DNA from: Sarcocystis neurona | Lineage: Eukaryota; Apicomplexa; Conoidasida; Eucoccidiorida; Sarcocystidae | Direction: 5' to 3' | Assembly: GCA_000727475.1 (NCBI GenBank) | Contig: KL647307.1 | Location: forward strand, 651,946-715,945 | Length of the DNA stretch: 64,000 bases | Shown here: piece after piece, positions 24,379 to 40,000 of the stretch | How positions within the stretch are numbered: position 1 is the stretch's first letter | Layout: every line of letters begins with the position of its first letter | The notes under the pieces: generated by a model | Database searches by the model: none | Told to the model about the DNA's origin: nothing | The model's input: the letters and a program-made list of their open reading frames with translations, nothing else | Program-made: the position numbers and the translations under genes

Positions 24379-27300
24379 CTGCAGCAGCAGGACACGCAGC
24401 AAAAGCGAAGATTACTTCTCCTGTGGAGTTGCACACCATACACAAAGAAGACACCGACACTCCGACTGGACTACAAATATAAATTCCACACATATCTATA
24501 CATAGACACACGCTTATATATATGTGAACACGTGTGTATATATATACAGATTTATATAGAAATACAACCATGTATATACATATGCGCATGTGCGTTTTTC
24601 TATTCACGCACACGTAGTACGACGGTGTACGTACTCGTGCACAAACGTACACCACCGTATACACACATACGCAGATACCCTTCCTTTTAAAAGATATCCG
24701 TATATATATACACATATGCATATACTCATACATATATACAACATACGTGTGAAAGGCGGGAGAGTTCAAGACTGGGAGCAGTCAGTTCAAACAAGCCGAT
24801 AATTGTTATTCCTGCGTATAAGGCCTCTGTTTATGTGTACACGCACGCATCCACATAGATACATAAGTCTGTATATATCTTCCTCTACACACCTGTAAGC
24901 ACGCCCGCGGCCAGACATATGCACCACACGCACATACATATATATGTATATATACATACAAATATACGTAGAAATACACTTCTGTAAGGTACGTATATAT
25001 ATATATGTACATATACAAACCTCTGTAACACACATATACATATATATAGAGAGAGATACACTCATGGATACACCTCTTTTTAACGACGTTTGTCAGGAGC
25101 AATTGGCAGTGTGTGTGTGTGTGTGTGTGTGTGAGGGCGCATATATGTGTAGTGTAGAAAAACACATATACATGAGCTTGTAGTCGACACGCAGAGACAC
25201 AGAAAGAGAGCGAGAGATCAAGAGGTGATGTATCTGACGCGATTGGCTCCGTTGTTAGTAAGTGAAAATTGTCGCTGCTGCGTAGATGTACGTAGTACAT
25301 AAAACCGTTGCGCATGTGGGGTGGTCCCCACGCGCCCTCTCATCAGCTTTCTCTGCTGTACACATCAACACTGCCACCTACGCAGGAGAGATGCGCAGTC
25401 CACTCCACACCTGCTCGACAGTCTTCCCTACGTAATATATCATATTGACCGCCCTGGGGACGTATAGAGGAAACCCAAGATCACTCAACCCCGAGTTCCA
25501 CAAAGAAATCGCATGTGTTGGCAGCAGATGGAAGAAATCCAAAAAGAAACAACATAAACAAAAAGGGGTCATGTTCAGCCCACAACGACCGCGTGCCTAT
25601 ACATCCGAGACACACCGACGACCCGGCAAACAACTTGCATGTGTGAACACACATGCTGACACAGTAGTCACGTCTGTACGTCCCTGCATACATATATATA
25701 CGAAGAAACATGAATACGCGCATATGAAGAAGTATATATACATATACATACAGGAACACATGAAGAAGTAAATATATACATATATATATGCATAGAAACG
25801 AAGAAATACACAAGTATATCCACACGTACGCGAAGAGACGTATACACATATGTATACACAGAGAGGTGGATATACATGCACGTAAGTAGAACAATCTCTT
25901 TCGCCTATACCTATTTATCTGGAAACACACACTTACACACACGAAGAAAGATACATGTATAATACGTACCTATGCAAACAGGATGAGACACATCTACATA
26001 CGTGTGTATACACAGAGAGACACACATAGATAGGTAGAGAGATAGACACGTAAGGAGCAGGAAGTGTTTGCTGATGAACTGAAAAGAAAGCCCAACTGCG
26101 ACGTATGTCTATCCGCAACATTTTGTGAAGTTTCCCTTTCGGCAGATGGCGAGTATGCTGCAGACTTGCTCGTGCAACGACTGCAGCAGGAGCAGCCGCG
26201 CGGGCAGACGGGACTCACTGCAGTGCGGGCACTTGCGATTGCGCGTCTTCACGTTCCTCAGCAAACACGCTGAAAAAAAAGGCAGCATTTGTCGGGCAGA
26301 GACAGACGCAGAAAATATAGAGACACACAGACACCCACCCACACACACACACATATCAAGACAAAGAAACGAACGGAAAACGGGCGGAACGAGACGGAGA
26401 CGAAGAGGGGAAGATGTAGGTGGTGAAAAACTCTTTTCTGTGGGTGGGCCAGGAAGACAGTCAGAACGGAGAAAACGAGAGCAGCAGTCGACGACTGCAG
26501 TCGTCGTATATATCAAAAAGTCGTAGGGCATCTTCCTGTGTGTCTCCTCCGCGCTCCCTGCCCCTGCATCTCTCCTACATATATGTGTGTCTACAATGCG
26601 TGTTTGTACGCGTGTGTCTACCCACGCATCTGCATGTCTGTGTGGATCTTCTCTTTCTGTGTGTGTAGGTATCTCTACAAACACGTATATATCTGTGTGT
26701 ATATCTCTTCAAACACATATATATGTGTGTATGCATATGTGTGTATGTGTGTATCTCTACAAACACATACATATGTGTGCATGTGTGTGTACGTCTACAA
26801 ACACAGATATGTGTGTGTATATTTGTGTGCGTGTGCTTCTACAAACACGTATATATGTGTGTATGTATGTTTGTGTATATCTCTACAAATACGTATATGT
26901 GTGTGTATGTGTGTTTGTGTGTGTGTATCTCTACAAACAGCTATATATGTATGTATCTTTGCGTGTGTATATGTCTACAAACACATATATATGTGTGTAT
27001 GTGTGTTTGTGTGTCTATGAACAAACACGTATATACGTGTCTATGCATGTTGTGTTTCTCTGTGTCTATCTATATATATATATATGTGTATGAATACTAT
27101 CTCTTGTCGGTTATCTGCCCTGCGCGCCTGTTTTGCTGAAATTCCTCGGCCCGGTACTGCGGCGGCAGTTGTTTTCCCTGTTACAACGTTGGCACAAGTT
27201 TGTGTCCACGTCAGAAAAGGAGGAGAAAACGTCTCTTCTACAATCGTCACGTAGTCGGATGAATATTTGCACCTGCAGATATATACACACACGTACCTGT

Positions 27301-30300
27301 AGACGGACACGACTACTACTAGGTGTCTGTCTATGGAGACAGGGTCTTTTTTCTGTATCGTGAGGCAGTCAGAAGAATATCTGCACCTCCACATATACAT
27401 GTGTATACGTATATAAATCCCTGTAGACATACGAGTACTGCGTGTGTGTCTACGGAAGGACGTTTCTTCTTCTTTTCCCTCAGTCGGAAGAATATATACA
27501 CATATGTGGATATCCCTGTAGATACACGACTACTATCTGTGTGTCTACGAAGACACGTCTTTCAGTCAGAAGGCCAAATTCATCTGCAGATATATATCTC
27601 GCTGTAGCTACGTGACCACCACATATGTGTATATATGTGTGTATGTGTGTGTGTGTGTCTAGACACGGGCGTACACACCTACACACACACACATATACGC
27701 ACATACACATAGACGCTTACACTTCCTGCAACAAAGGCAGCTTCCTGGACAAAAAAGGATAGACACATATGTATGTCGCTTTGCACGAGAAGGACAAAAG
27801 TCGGACATTCGTATGTAAGTCTTCTACACGTGTACATCATAAACGGCAAAAACGGCTATCAAATGTCTACCGTGCCGCTCATATACACCTCTTTCTAACC
27901 ATTCCTACACATACGCATATACGGAGAAAGACAGAGGGATAAAGACGGAAAGACAGAGATAGACAGAGAGAAAAGAAAAGCGTGAGGAAGATACATACGT
28001 CACAAATACACGCACACACATATATATATGTATAGTTGAATGCGCCTACATACATATATATATGTGCGTGTGTGTCTGCTGAGCGAGAGAGAGACGGACG
28101 AGAGAAGTATCAGGAAAAGTTCTTCACTTCTGGTCACGTACAGATCTACACACCGACGTCTATTCATCCATGTCCACCAACTTCTACCTACTGCGGAGAA
28201 GCCCTTTTCCCCACGTTCCCTCGCCGTATATCTGAACGTATACCCAGACGATCATATACACACATCTACGTTTCCTCGGCACATATATATGTGTGGATAG
28301 ACAGGGAACAGCAGACAGAGGAAGTGTGCTGAATACATACAGTTGCACGTCGTTTCACTTCCCAGAAGAATACTTTCTTCTTTCCGTACGTTCTCCCCCC
28401 ACATACACGAGGCTTTACCCGGACAATCATGTACACACATCTACATTTCCTCGGCATGTGTAGGTGGACGAGGAGACAAACGGACGGAGCAGAGAGAAGG
28501 GAAGGATGTGTCTGTGTTATAGATATAGAGAGCTACCCATGTCGCTACACACGTATGAAAGGGGATCGCTCCCGCTCTCAGCGACACATATATATGTATA
28601 TACATGTGTAGATAGGTGGTGGATACGAGCAGAGACAGAGAAGAAGACTGTGAGTTCGGTACAGAGTTATATACACTGATAAACTACTATCAAGGAGGAC
28701 TGCTCGCGCTCCCAGAGACATATACATATATGTATAGATAGGTGGGTGGGGACACAGACGGGGAGAAAGAGCGTGTGTCTTAGATATAGAAAGCTGTCCA
28801 CGTAGATACACATGTGTGCATGTATACGTCATACGGATGTATACACACGTATAAGACGGGGGAAAGCCCGCACTCTCACCAGTCATATATATATGTGCAG
28901 GTAGACAAGGGAACAGACAGAAAGATAGAGGGCACAGTTGTTTCTGTTATGTACAACACACATCGGCAGACGGCTATGAGACGGGATTGTTCGCACTCTC
29001 ACCGGCATATATATATATGTGTGGGTAGGGAGACTGTCAAAGAAAGAGAACGCGAGTCGGATGGCGAGTTATCCACACCGATAAAGAGCTCCAAAACGGA
29101 ATTCCTCGCATGCTCGGCGTATATGCATATATGTGTATATAGAGAGAGACGGATAGGGAGATGGAGAAGGTAAATGTGGGTTCGGTGTGAAGTTATTCAT
29201 AGCGAAGTCCTTCTACGGGAGGGGCTTGGTCGAGAGAGAGAGAGACGGACAGGAAGACAAAAAGACAGACACAGCGAGGACCTGTTCAATAGAGAGAGTT
29301 CGCCACATCAAAAAGAAATTATGAGAGGGGGGATGGCTCGCACTATCAGCCACACATGTATATAGATGTATGTGTGGACAGACGGATATCGTAGAACACA
29401 CACAGAGGGAGAGACGTGTTATTAGATGTAGACAGTTACTCGCACTCTCGGCAGCATATACATATATATGTATAGAAAGATAAAAAAACAGACAGAAAGA
29501 GAAGAGAGAGACTCTTTAATATATGGAGTTGTACATATATATATATATATATGTACGTGCGTTTCTATACAAAGACGGAGAGAGCGTTAGATATACAGCC
29601 CCACTCATATCGAGAAAGAGAGAAACGTTCGCAGTGCCAGCAACACACTTGCGGACGCTGTGTGTGTAGAAACGGGGCGAATTTTCTACGCGGACGGCAG
29701 ATATGGTGTCCCTCTATAAAATCGAAGACAGCACATGCGAACACAGACGCAGCTGTCGTGGGTCGTCACTGTCTTCTCTGGACGAGTATTCGCCCCCCAT
29801 ACGTGGGCTCCTCCTGTGAAGGAGACGCGCTGTCATCAACATACATCTCTACGTACGTCAGAACAAACGAACATAGCGACGAAGATACTGCGCGTACGTC
29901 TCTCGCTTCCACTCTCTTTTCCTCTCCATACATACATGTATATATATATGTGTACAAGGACACATACGTTTGGGATTTCTTCTCTATACACACATATATA
30001 TATGTATATATGGACACATACGTGTGCCAGTAGTCCACGTGAAGAGAAGTTAAGAAGGACTGTTGGTATGTCTGTCTACGTGTAGGAGTGCCGGTGCACA
30101 GGAGAGTTCACCTCTTTTTGTCGACTACAAAAAAGTCTCCTTCGCAGGAGTAGATATCTACGTATGTCAGTACAAACGAAGGGACGCCAAACACTTCTCT
30201 CTCTCTCTATATAGGTATATATATGTGTTAGTACACGTGAACAGAAGTCCACGAATACTATCAGTACCTACCAATCTCCCTACGTATGTATACCTATATC

Positions 30301-31044
30301 TATCCATATCTATCTATGTATATCTATCTATATATATATCTATATCTATCTAAACCTATCTACCTCTATCTATCTGTATGTATGTACCTATCTATCTCTC
30401 CATATCAATCTACGTATATCTATATATATCTATTTATACCTCTTTACCTCTATCTGTCTATATGAATGTATCTACCTATCTATCTATCTATCTCTCTATA
30501 TATGTATATATATATATAGGAGTAGATGTGCGCAGCCGTTTATAGGGAGTTGCTGTCACTATGTCAATATTCCTGTGTATACGTCAGTACACTTAAGGAG
30601 AAGGGAAAGTACAGAGAAGCCGTGGCTCGAAGACGAGGAATGTCGTTGACGCAGCGCGGAGGGAGAGGACGGCGAGCGAAGGAAAACGTAGACATTCGCT
30701 TACTGCAGCAGCAGACACGCGCCCCCACTTGTTGACCACAGAAAACGAAGAAAAACGCTTTCTGCAGCAGTGTGCAGGTGACCGCACACTGGCCGCTCAC
30801 CAAGAAACGATAATTTACTCCTGTAGCACTAAAAAGTTGTTGATACAAAAGAGAATTACTTACTGTAGCAATACATGTGGCCGCATTTGTTAATAATGTG
30901 GTCCTTGAACCGCTCAGTGCAAACGGAGCAAAGGAGCCGTCTCTGCAGTCCGAGCCACAGCAGCAGCAACAACAGCAGCAACAACAGCAGCAACAGCAGC
31001 ATCAACAGGAACAGCAGCAGCAACAGCAACAGCAGCGGCAGCAA

Positions 31045-31076
<32 letters not shown>

Positions 31077-34000
31077 ACAGCAACAGCAGCACCAACAGCA
31101 ACAGCAACAGCAGCACCAACAGCAGCAGCAACAGCAGCAACACGCGCAGCAGCAGCAACAGGCGCAGTAGCAGCAACAGGAGCAGCGGTAGCAACAGGAG
31201 CAGCAGCAACACCAACAGCCACAACATATACATATATATATATATAGAGAGAGAGATAGAGAGAGAGACAGAGAGAGGAAGACAGCGTACCTACATCTAT
31301 ATCTATAGACCTATGTAAACAAATAAATATGAACATATGCTTCCACCAAACAATATATTTATACATGTAAAAATACCCACCATTGGTGGCCACGCATACA
31401 AATATTTATATTTACACACATATGTACATATCATTGTAGTGTACAGACACTGCAGTGATGGATACGTCGGTGTATATACACACAATCACATTATACCGAG
31501 GTGAGCCAGAGATAAAAAGACTGGAGAGTCATACACGCACACAGCAGCCGCTACGTACATACAGAAAATATATATACATATATGTATGCGTACGTATATT
31601 TGTTGTGTAGTATGTAATCACATATATATATATTTCCAGCACTGGTATGAAAAGTCCCTCACCTCCACAGACGTCTGTATAGGTATGTACACAAATACAT
31701 ATATGTGGCGGGCATATATCTACATTTGTACATAGATAAGCTTGTACGTAGACAGAGGCCCCCATACAGATATACGTAGACACATCTTTTTACCGGAGGC
31801 TCAACAGAGACGTATACGTTTATCTATCTATCTTAACATTCACACATACACATATATAATAAATGTGGATATACGCAGGTGTGAGTATTCGTCAGACGCC
31901 ACTTGTATGAAAGCAACGTTCCCTTGTAAGTCGTGTGTTCTTACTCGCATTGTTTCGTTTTCCTCTTCGAGCAGATGGATATCCTTCGCAGAAATTTCTT
32001 CGTGTGCTGCTGTCTGAGCTGCAGCAAGTCAGACACGTGATGCACACACAAACATACACGACCAGGTGATAATACAGGAAGATACCCCGCATACGTAGAC
32101 ACCGCCCTTATATATGTATTTATGTGCATGCAGCAGGTGACAGAAGAGAAAAGAGAAGAGAAAGGGAGACGACGAAGTTCTACGGGCAAACAGATGCACA
32201 GAAATCCCACCTCACTATGATGGGAATACTCTTACCGATACTACACACAAAGACACACACACACACACACACCCACACATATACATATATATGTAGGGGA
32301 ATACGAATATATATATATATATAGAGGGGTATTACGAAGAAGCGAGTCCAACTCTACAAGTACGTATATGTGTATATTCATGTTTGCTGTGAAAGTGAAA
32401 TAGTCGTGACCAGCACCCACACATATCTTCCTATATTTACTATATACGCAGACATATATATATATATGTGTACATGTATATTTATATACTTCGGACACTC
32501 ATGTATATACTTTTGTATATGTTACGGATGGAGAGACGTCTATTACGAGAGACCCTGCAGGTGGACAGCAGTGCCGCCGGCGTCACAGACACTCACCAAA
32601 ACAAAGGTCAACTCCCATAAATGAGAGCATACACAAGCACGCCTCCTCGTACATATATATACACAAAAGCAACGTCCTACATATATATATATAGACATAG
32701 AGAAGTAAACGTGTACATATATATATACATGTGGTTATACACGCGTACCTACAGAGGTGCGTATAGAGGTAACTCGGGCTCACACATCAATAAATACATG
32801 TACACAGGCGTCGGGACATATATATATACATACATTTGTATAGATTCATACACATACAGAGAGAATTAAATGCATATATATATATATGTCTATCTATCTA
32901 TCTATCTAATATATATATATATATATATGTGCGTACATATGTGTTAATATACATAGAGACACACATAGAGGGGTACATTGTATACATACGCACGGACGTG
33001 AACATATGTATGGACACCTGTATACATGTATAGCCATACGCATATATATAATATTTATAGATATACACCTATATATATCCATACATCTATAGAGAGAGAA
33101 CTAAATGCGTATATATAGCTCTCTCTATATATATGTTAATATACATACAGACATACATAGAGGGGTACATCTTCACCTGTACATATACATAAATATATAT
33201 AGTTCATATACATACGCAAAGACGTGAAGATACCTGTGACCACCTGTACACATGTGTAGACACATATATATATATATATTTATATACAGAGAAACAGATG
33301 TAGACACGTGTCTTAACACCTACACATGGGGATATATATATATATATATGCAGTACGTAATTCTGTAGAACAGTACCTCGTTTTTTGAGAAGCTTTTCTT
33401 CTTTTGCTTTCATTTTCTCTATCTTCCTTTCAAGTTCTGCTGTTACGTGACGAGCCTTGCGAAGTGCTGTTTCTGCTGCGCTACGTCTCGCAAGGGACTC
33501 CTGGGCCACCGAGTCCAACGCCTGTTGTGCAGCAGCAGAAGCAGCAGCGTCACCCACAACTAGATCGCAGGTCACATAGACTTTCGCATATATATACACA
33601 TACATAAATGCACATATATATATATATACACAGATACCTCCCTCTTTATCTGCTTTTGTCTCCCTTTTTCGGTCGTTCACCCTTTTCCCCTACACACATA
33701 CATATATATATATAGTTCTCTGTCCCTCATCTTCTTTTGTAGATGCACTCGTACAGGAAATGACAGAGAGAAGATTTTGAACAAAAAAACGGAAAAAGTG
33801 TTGTAGTGGAAATCATTTGAACACCGCGCGTCTCCACAAGTTTGTTCCCCTTCCTACGTGCTTCCCACTCGTACATCAAAGAGCACATATATATATATGT
33901 GTGAATATATTTGTTTCTCTCTCTAGTGTATACCTAATGACACATACATACACGCGTGTACACATACATACAAAACATCATATATGCGTATACACATACG

Positions 34001-37000
34001 TATGTGGGATACTCATTAAAACGCGAGTATCTTTGTATGTAGAAGTACGTTTTTACATATATATATATGTATATATATATACACACACACACGCACACAC
34101 ACACGTGTTTACGTATGTTTTGGTATATTTCCGCGTATATGTGTATATATTACTGACGTATAGTCATGTCGTCATCTATACACACATACGTACATATGTG
34201 TATGCTGCGACACACACAGCTACATTAATTTCTTTATCCCCCTACATATATATGTATTTATATATACAACACTATCTCTCTCTCTATACATACATATGCA
34301 TGCGTACGGACGGATGTTCATACGTAGAGATACTCACGTACAGCGATAAGGCAAGCATGAAGATGCGGTGTACATACACCACAGACATAAATCATTAGCT
34401 GCCCCATACCCACAACAATAAACAGATATATTTCTGTATCTCTATGTACTGCGGGGGAATCTACGCATTAATATATATATAGAGAGAGAGAGATTGTCAG
34501 GGCATACATGGCTGTAGTACGCAAGCGTTCATATGAATACATACGCACACATATATATCACAAGCGCAACCTTTCCTCTCTCATATATATATATATTATT
34601 TATATATATATGGACATCAAGATATTATATATATATATTAACGTAAGAGGTACAAATGGGGACTATGTACGAAAGGCCCACGTTACCCGTCGTTAAATTC
34701 ACCTGCGTCTCTCTACCTATCTACTTCCATCTATCTATATCTACCTATCTTCCTAGCTATCTATATCTATATCTACCTATCTATATCTATCCATCTATAT
34801 CTATATCTGTCTGTATCTATGTATCCATATCTACGTATACCTGCCTACCTACACCTAGTTAAGTGTATCTACATACACGTATACTCCTACGTAATGTGAC
34901 ACACATATACATATATATATCTACTTGTGGTCCAAGATATATATATACACTTGCACATTGTTTCATATATTCATATATATGTTATATGTAGGGTGGCATT
35001 ACTGATGAAGATTTTCTCTTCTTTTGTGTTGTGTCTGGGCGGTTACCTTATTAGCGTCAAGAGCAGCAGCAAGTTTCGACAACGCCTCTTCCTTCTGCAG
35101 AAGTGCCACGCATGCAGCCACACACACATATACACGTATAGCGAGACAGATTACAAGAAAACAAAGAAGAGGACCAAATTTAAGACAGACACATAAGACA
35201 CATAAATAGAGGAAATAAGTAGACCGGCAAAGAAGTAGACCGGCAGATAAGTAGATGGGCATATAAGTAGATCGGCAGATAAGTAGATGGGCATATAAGT
35301 AGATAGATGGGCATATAAGTAGACGGGCGTATAAGTAGACGGGCAGATAAAGCGGGCAGATAAAGCGGACAGATAAAGCGGACAGATAAAGCGGACAGAT
35401 AAAGAAGACAGCCAAGTAGATAGATAGATTCACAGATCGATACATTGAGAGGGGAACATACACAGAGAGACTGGGAGATACGCAAAGAGATAAACCGATA
35501 GAGGGATATATATAGAGATGATAGATAGATATAGAGATAGACAGAGGTATAGGGGGATAGATAGATAGATACGTAGGTACATAGAGACGTGGATATATAG
35601 AATGATAGACTAATAGATAGACACACAGAGAGCGGGGGAGAGACTGCTGGATAGAGACATACACAGGACAATAGATAGAGAGAGACACACACACAGAGAT
35701 AGATACACAGACTGGAAGATAAAGACATACCCATACATATATATATATATATGCGGGCAGAGAGATAGATTGAAAGATAGGCATAGAGGTAGATAGACAG
35801 GTGTGTAGGTGCACTGGTAGGCAGTTCGATAGAGGGATCGATAGGCGGAGAGATGGACAATGCTGTATAATAGACAGATAGAGAGATGGGCAGATGGAGG
35901 GACAGGGCGATAGACGAATAGATAGATATAGGCACCTACGAAGACAGAAGGCAGATAGATACAGACGGATAGAGATGAAGATAGAAAAACGAATAGAGAG
36001 GGGGGTAGATACAGAGGGAGACCGAGGCACACAGAGGTAGATACGCAGACTGAGAGATAAACGAAAATAGGGAGATAGATAGTAAGGTACACAGAGAGGT
36101 AGAGGGATAGGCAGGCAAATAGAGAAACAGACAGAATAATACATCCATAAAGATCGACAGATAAATAGAGGAAGAGAGGGGCTGACGGACAGACAGATTG
36201 GGAGACACAGCGGTGGAGAGGTATAGACACACAGAGAGACGGACAGATAAATAATTGTCGAAATATAGAGAGAGATAAACGAAACATAGATAGATAGAAA
36301 GAGGGGGATTTACAGAGATATGGGTGGAGATTTGTAGATAGGAAGATAAACGGATAGGTAGCTAGAGCGACACCGAGACAGATGAAGCCACACAGAGAGA
36401 AGCGGACAGACCGAAGGAGAGACGGCTGCAGGGGGGCAGGGGGTGGGCAGCGAGACACGCAGAGAAGAGGCCAATACACGAATGCATGCAAACACACACA
36501 CGCAGACAGCACAGAGACACACGTGGAGACGGCGAGAGAGAGACGCGGCAGCAGCTGACCGCAGAACAGCAGAGACGCACACAGACGGAGGGCCGTAGTG
36601 GAGGGCGGAGAGCAGAAGACGCAGCAAATCGGGGCGGAGGACACACGGAGAAGAAAAAGAGGAGGAGACGAGACGGAGCAGCAGAAGAGATGAGACAGAA
36701 GAGGAGACGCAAACAAATTCCACGACTTCTGTGAAAACGTCACGATCTGTCACGTCCCCCTCGGTTGCTGTTCGGCTTCCCTTCTCGTCTTCTTCTGCGC
36801 CCCCCCCCCCCCAAAAAAGCAGACAAATATACTTCCCTATCTGTTCGTATATACTACGACCGGGTCTCTTCTCGACAACAAGTCCACACATATACGTATA
36901 CATATATACATATACGTATACCGACACACACACACACATATATATATGTACGTACAGGTATACTCTCACCTCTATCTATATGTCAGCATGGACGCACACG

Positions 37001-40000
37001 TCCTCCATATATCTGCCTATTTGTCTATGTCTTTATACCTCTCTATTTACACACACATATTTATACATCTGCCTGTAGAGAGTGCGATGGACGTCTAGGG
37101 ACGTGTAGATATAGATGAATATTGAGAAAAGAAGAGACACAGGTCGATCGATACATAGATAGATATGTAGGTAGATACATGGACAGATATATAGATCGAT
37201 AGATACAGAGGCAGACGGAGACGCTGACAGATATACTCCGGAAGAATAGAGTCGAAGTGCTCCGACACGTACATCTACAAGCGTATACATATGCATAAAC
37301 GAATAGCAGTAAATATACATATATATGTGTGGAGAAAAAGATGAGAGAAATACGTACACTCACCGACTACACATACACACACGCATGAAGGGGAGACCGA
37401 GAAAAAGCTGTTAAAAAGTGTGCTTCCCCTATTTCTCCCACTTTCCTTTGTGTGTGTGTGTGTGTGTGTCTGCCACTCTCTCCATATATATATATATATA
37501 TATGTATATAGACAAAGGGAGATAGACACGTGTGAAAATCTATATGCGGATGTATATATATATATATGTACAGAGTATACATGTTTGAACCTATATATGT
37601 ACATATGTATATGTCCACGAATATAGACAGAGGGAGATACAGATGTAGATAAATCTACACACATGCACGTATACATATACATATATATATCCGTCAATAT
37701 AGAGATGGTGAGATACACACGTAAATTTGAGTCTATACATGTATACATGTATATGTGTACATATCTTTATTTGTGTAGATCTATATACGTGTATATTTAT
37801 TTGGTTATAGAGAGGTATACGCGTACGAATATAGCCACGCATGCATATATATACAGGTGTGTTAGTAGAGACATATGGGAGAGCCGACCTGCCGGAGAGA
37901 TGGGGAAGCAGAAGTAGAGAGAAATGGAAGAATATGTCATCGATACGACCCGACTGCCACTTTCGCATGCATTACTTATAAAACATACACAGTGCCAATA
38001 CGTGGACACTTCTACAAATTTTCAAGAAAGCGTCTTCTACGTAATATATACGCACACACACACACACACATACATACGTATACATACATGTATATAAAAA
38101 TATACGTATGTATATATATATATATATATGTATGTAGAGAGAGCGGGAGAGTTACAGAGGGTCTCTGTGTTCTACTTCAAAAAAAAGTCTGGAATTTTTT
38201 TTTTATCAGCAGTCACACGTCGGGAGAGGGAGACGGAGGGCACGGAGACGGCGAGACAGAGAGACGGCGACACCGAGAGAAAAACGAAGGGGAGACAGGA
38301 GACACAAATATGGCAGCTTCCTCGTTCTTGCGCATGCATACATGTACGTATATCTGGAGGACGTACGTGGACGTATTCCTCTCTTCTTTCGCCACATCTG
38401 CATACATATATACATATATATTACACATATATAACGCGTATACACATATATATATATATATATACAAATACGCATACGTATACTCTATGGGTATATATAT
38501 AGTTTTTCGTATGTGTAATCCATACATATATGTATGTTATGCATATCGATGGCAAATGTGAGTTACCTCTTTGAAGAGCCCATCTCTGGCCGTCTGCACC
38601 TGCTGGTAGCAAAGCGCCAGCTCGTCTCTCTGTTGATCTGCCAAACTCTGAAATACGTGCAGCAGACATCCACACACGGCAGAGCAGCAGCAGCAGATGC
38701 AGACACAAAGACGCAGCATTCCAAGCACCAGCAGCAGCGACGGCAGAAGCAGCAGCAGCAGTGGAAGCGGAAGACCCGTAGTCATGGACGGAGCAGCAGA
38801 AGCAGCAGCAGCCGCACCCGAAGCAGAAGCAGCAGTGGAGCGGCACCCGCAGAAACGGAAGCGGCAGCAGCAACAGAAGCAGCGGCAGCACCAATAGAGA
38901 CAACAGCAGCAATATGGGCAGCAGCAGGAGCCACAACGCTAGTGGCCTCGGGGCAGGAGAAGCAGCAGAGAACTAACAGCAGCAGCAGCCACACCGCACA
39001 GCACCCGCTGATATCCATGTAGCAGGCACACAGGAAGAAGCACAAACGAAAGCAGCAGCAGGTGCTGCAGCCAAGAAAAAAGTAGCAGCAGCTGAGAAAA
39101 CGCAGCAGCCGGAACTGACACAGCAGCGGCAGCGGACAACGTAACAGCACGTGATGCAGATGTAGCGGCGCAAGAGCAGCAGCAGCCATCCCAGAAGCAC
39201 CACTCCCAGCAGCAGCACGTGGAGAGAGAAAAGCGAAAGAAGAGAACAGGAGACAGCAACCATAGTAGCAGTAGTGACAGGCGATTATTCCGACCCGCGC
39301 AGTCCCCCAACAGCAGCAGCAGCAGGAAAAAGAAGAAAGGAGGAGAAGGGACGTCGCAGCAAGAGAAGACGCGGCAGCACCAAAAACAGGAGCAACGGTC
39401 TCATGGGAAGAAACGTTGCAGCAGCAGCAGCAGCAGCAAAAGGAGAGAAAAACCAGTAGCCGCAGGAGGAGAAGCGGGAGCGCAGCACAAACAGCAGAAT
39501 CCACTGCAAGCGAGGAAGCCGCAGCAGCAGTAGCAGCAGCAGCAAAAACCGAGCAAAAGCAGCACGAACGCGACGAGGAATCGGAGAGCAAAAGCAACAG
39601 CAGAATCCGCTAGTAGAGAAGAAGCGGCAGCAGCAGCAGCCAAAAGAGAGCCGGGCAGGCGGAAGAAGAATAAGAAGCAGGACGGAGGACAGAGACGGCG
39701 GATATGGAAAGAGCGCGCATGAGGCTCACTGCTCGGGTATTGGCTTGCTGCAGTGCTTCTGCGTAGGCCCGGCAATTCGTGCTGCTTTGCTCATACTGCT
39801 GCCGCAGCAGCAGCAGCTTCTGTTTGTGGAGGTGGGTCAGCCGCTGAAGCATCTGCTGCTGCTGTACGAAGTTGCAGCTGCGGCTTCGCAGCTCCAGAAG
39901 CGCCTCCTCCCTACACACGGAGAAGAGGCCAACACCCCACAGCAAATAGTGTGCCCGCAGTGCACGAAGCAAAAACAAACCGCAGCAGAGAAGCGCAGCA

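Larger units (their letters stand above)
26270..30863 (-). other. BRE1 intron 16, array of minisatellites
   Basis: The largest intron (about 4.6 kb) lies inside the RING. It holds at least four distinct repeat families, entered separately, plus spacers rich in GAGAGA and TATATG. No independent gene was recognised. Confidence 0.7.
35095..38566 (-). other. BRE1 intron 12
   Basis: Long intron dominated by GATA/GACA-type repeats (entered separately). It also has a 13-base C run near 36800, purine-rich sequence at 36400-36720 and TATATG blocks. No coding segment was recognised. Confidence 0.65.

Noticed and set aside
25378..25453. Candidate BRE1 last exon ending IYYVGKTVEQVW
   Set aside because: The acceptor leaves the wrong phase after CPHC. 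The exon at 24329-24378 fits both phase and family ending.
26538..27139. Overlapping plus-strand ORFs of Val/Tyr/Cys repeats
   Set aside because: Direct translation of a CTACAAACAC/TGTGTA minisatellite, open in all three frames.
35180..36743. Long minus-strand ORFs rich in Leu, Ser and Tyr
   Set aside because: They are translations of GATA/GACA repeats, which lack stops in this orientation. They lie in BRE1 intron 12.
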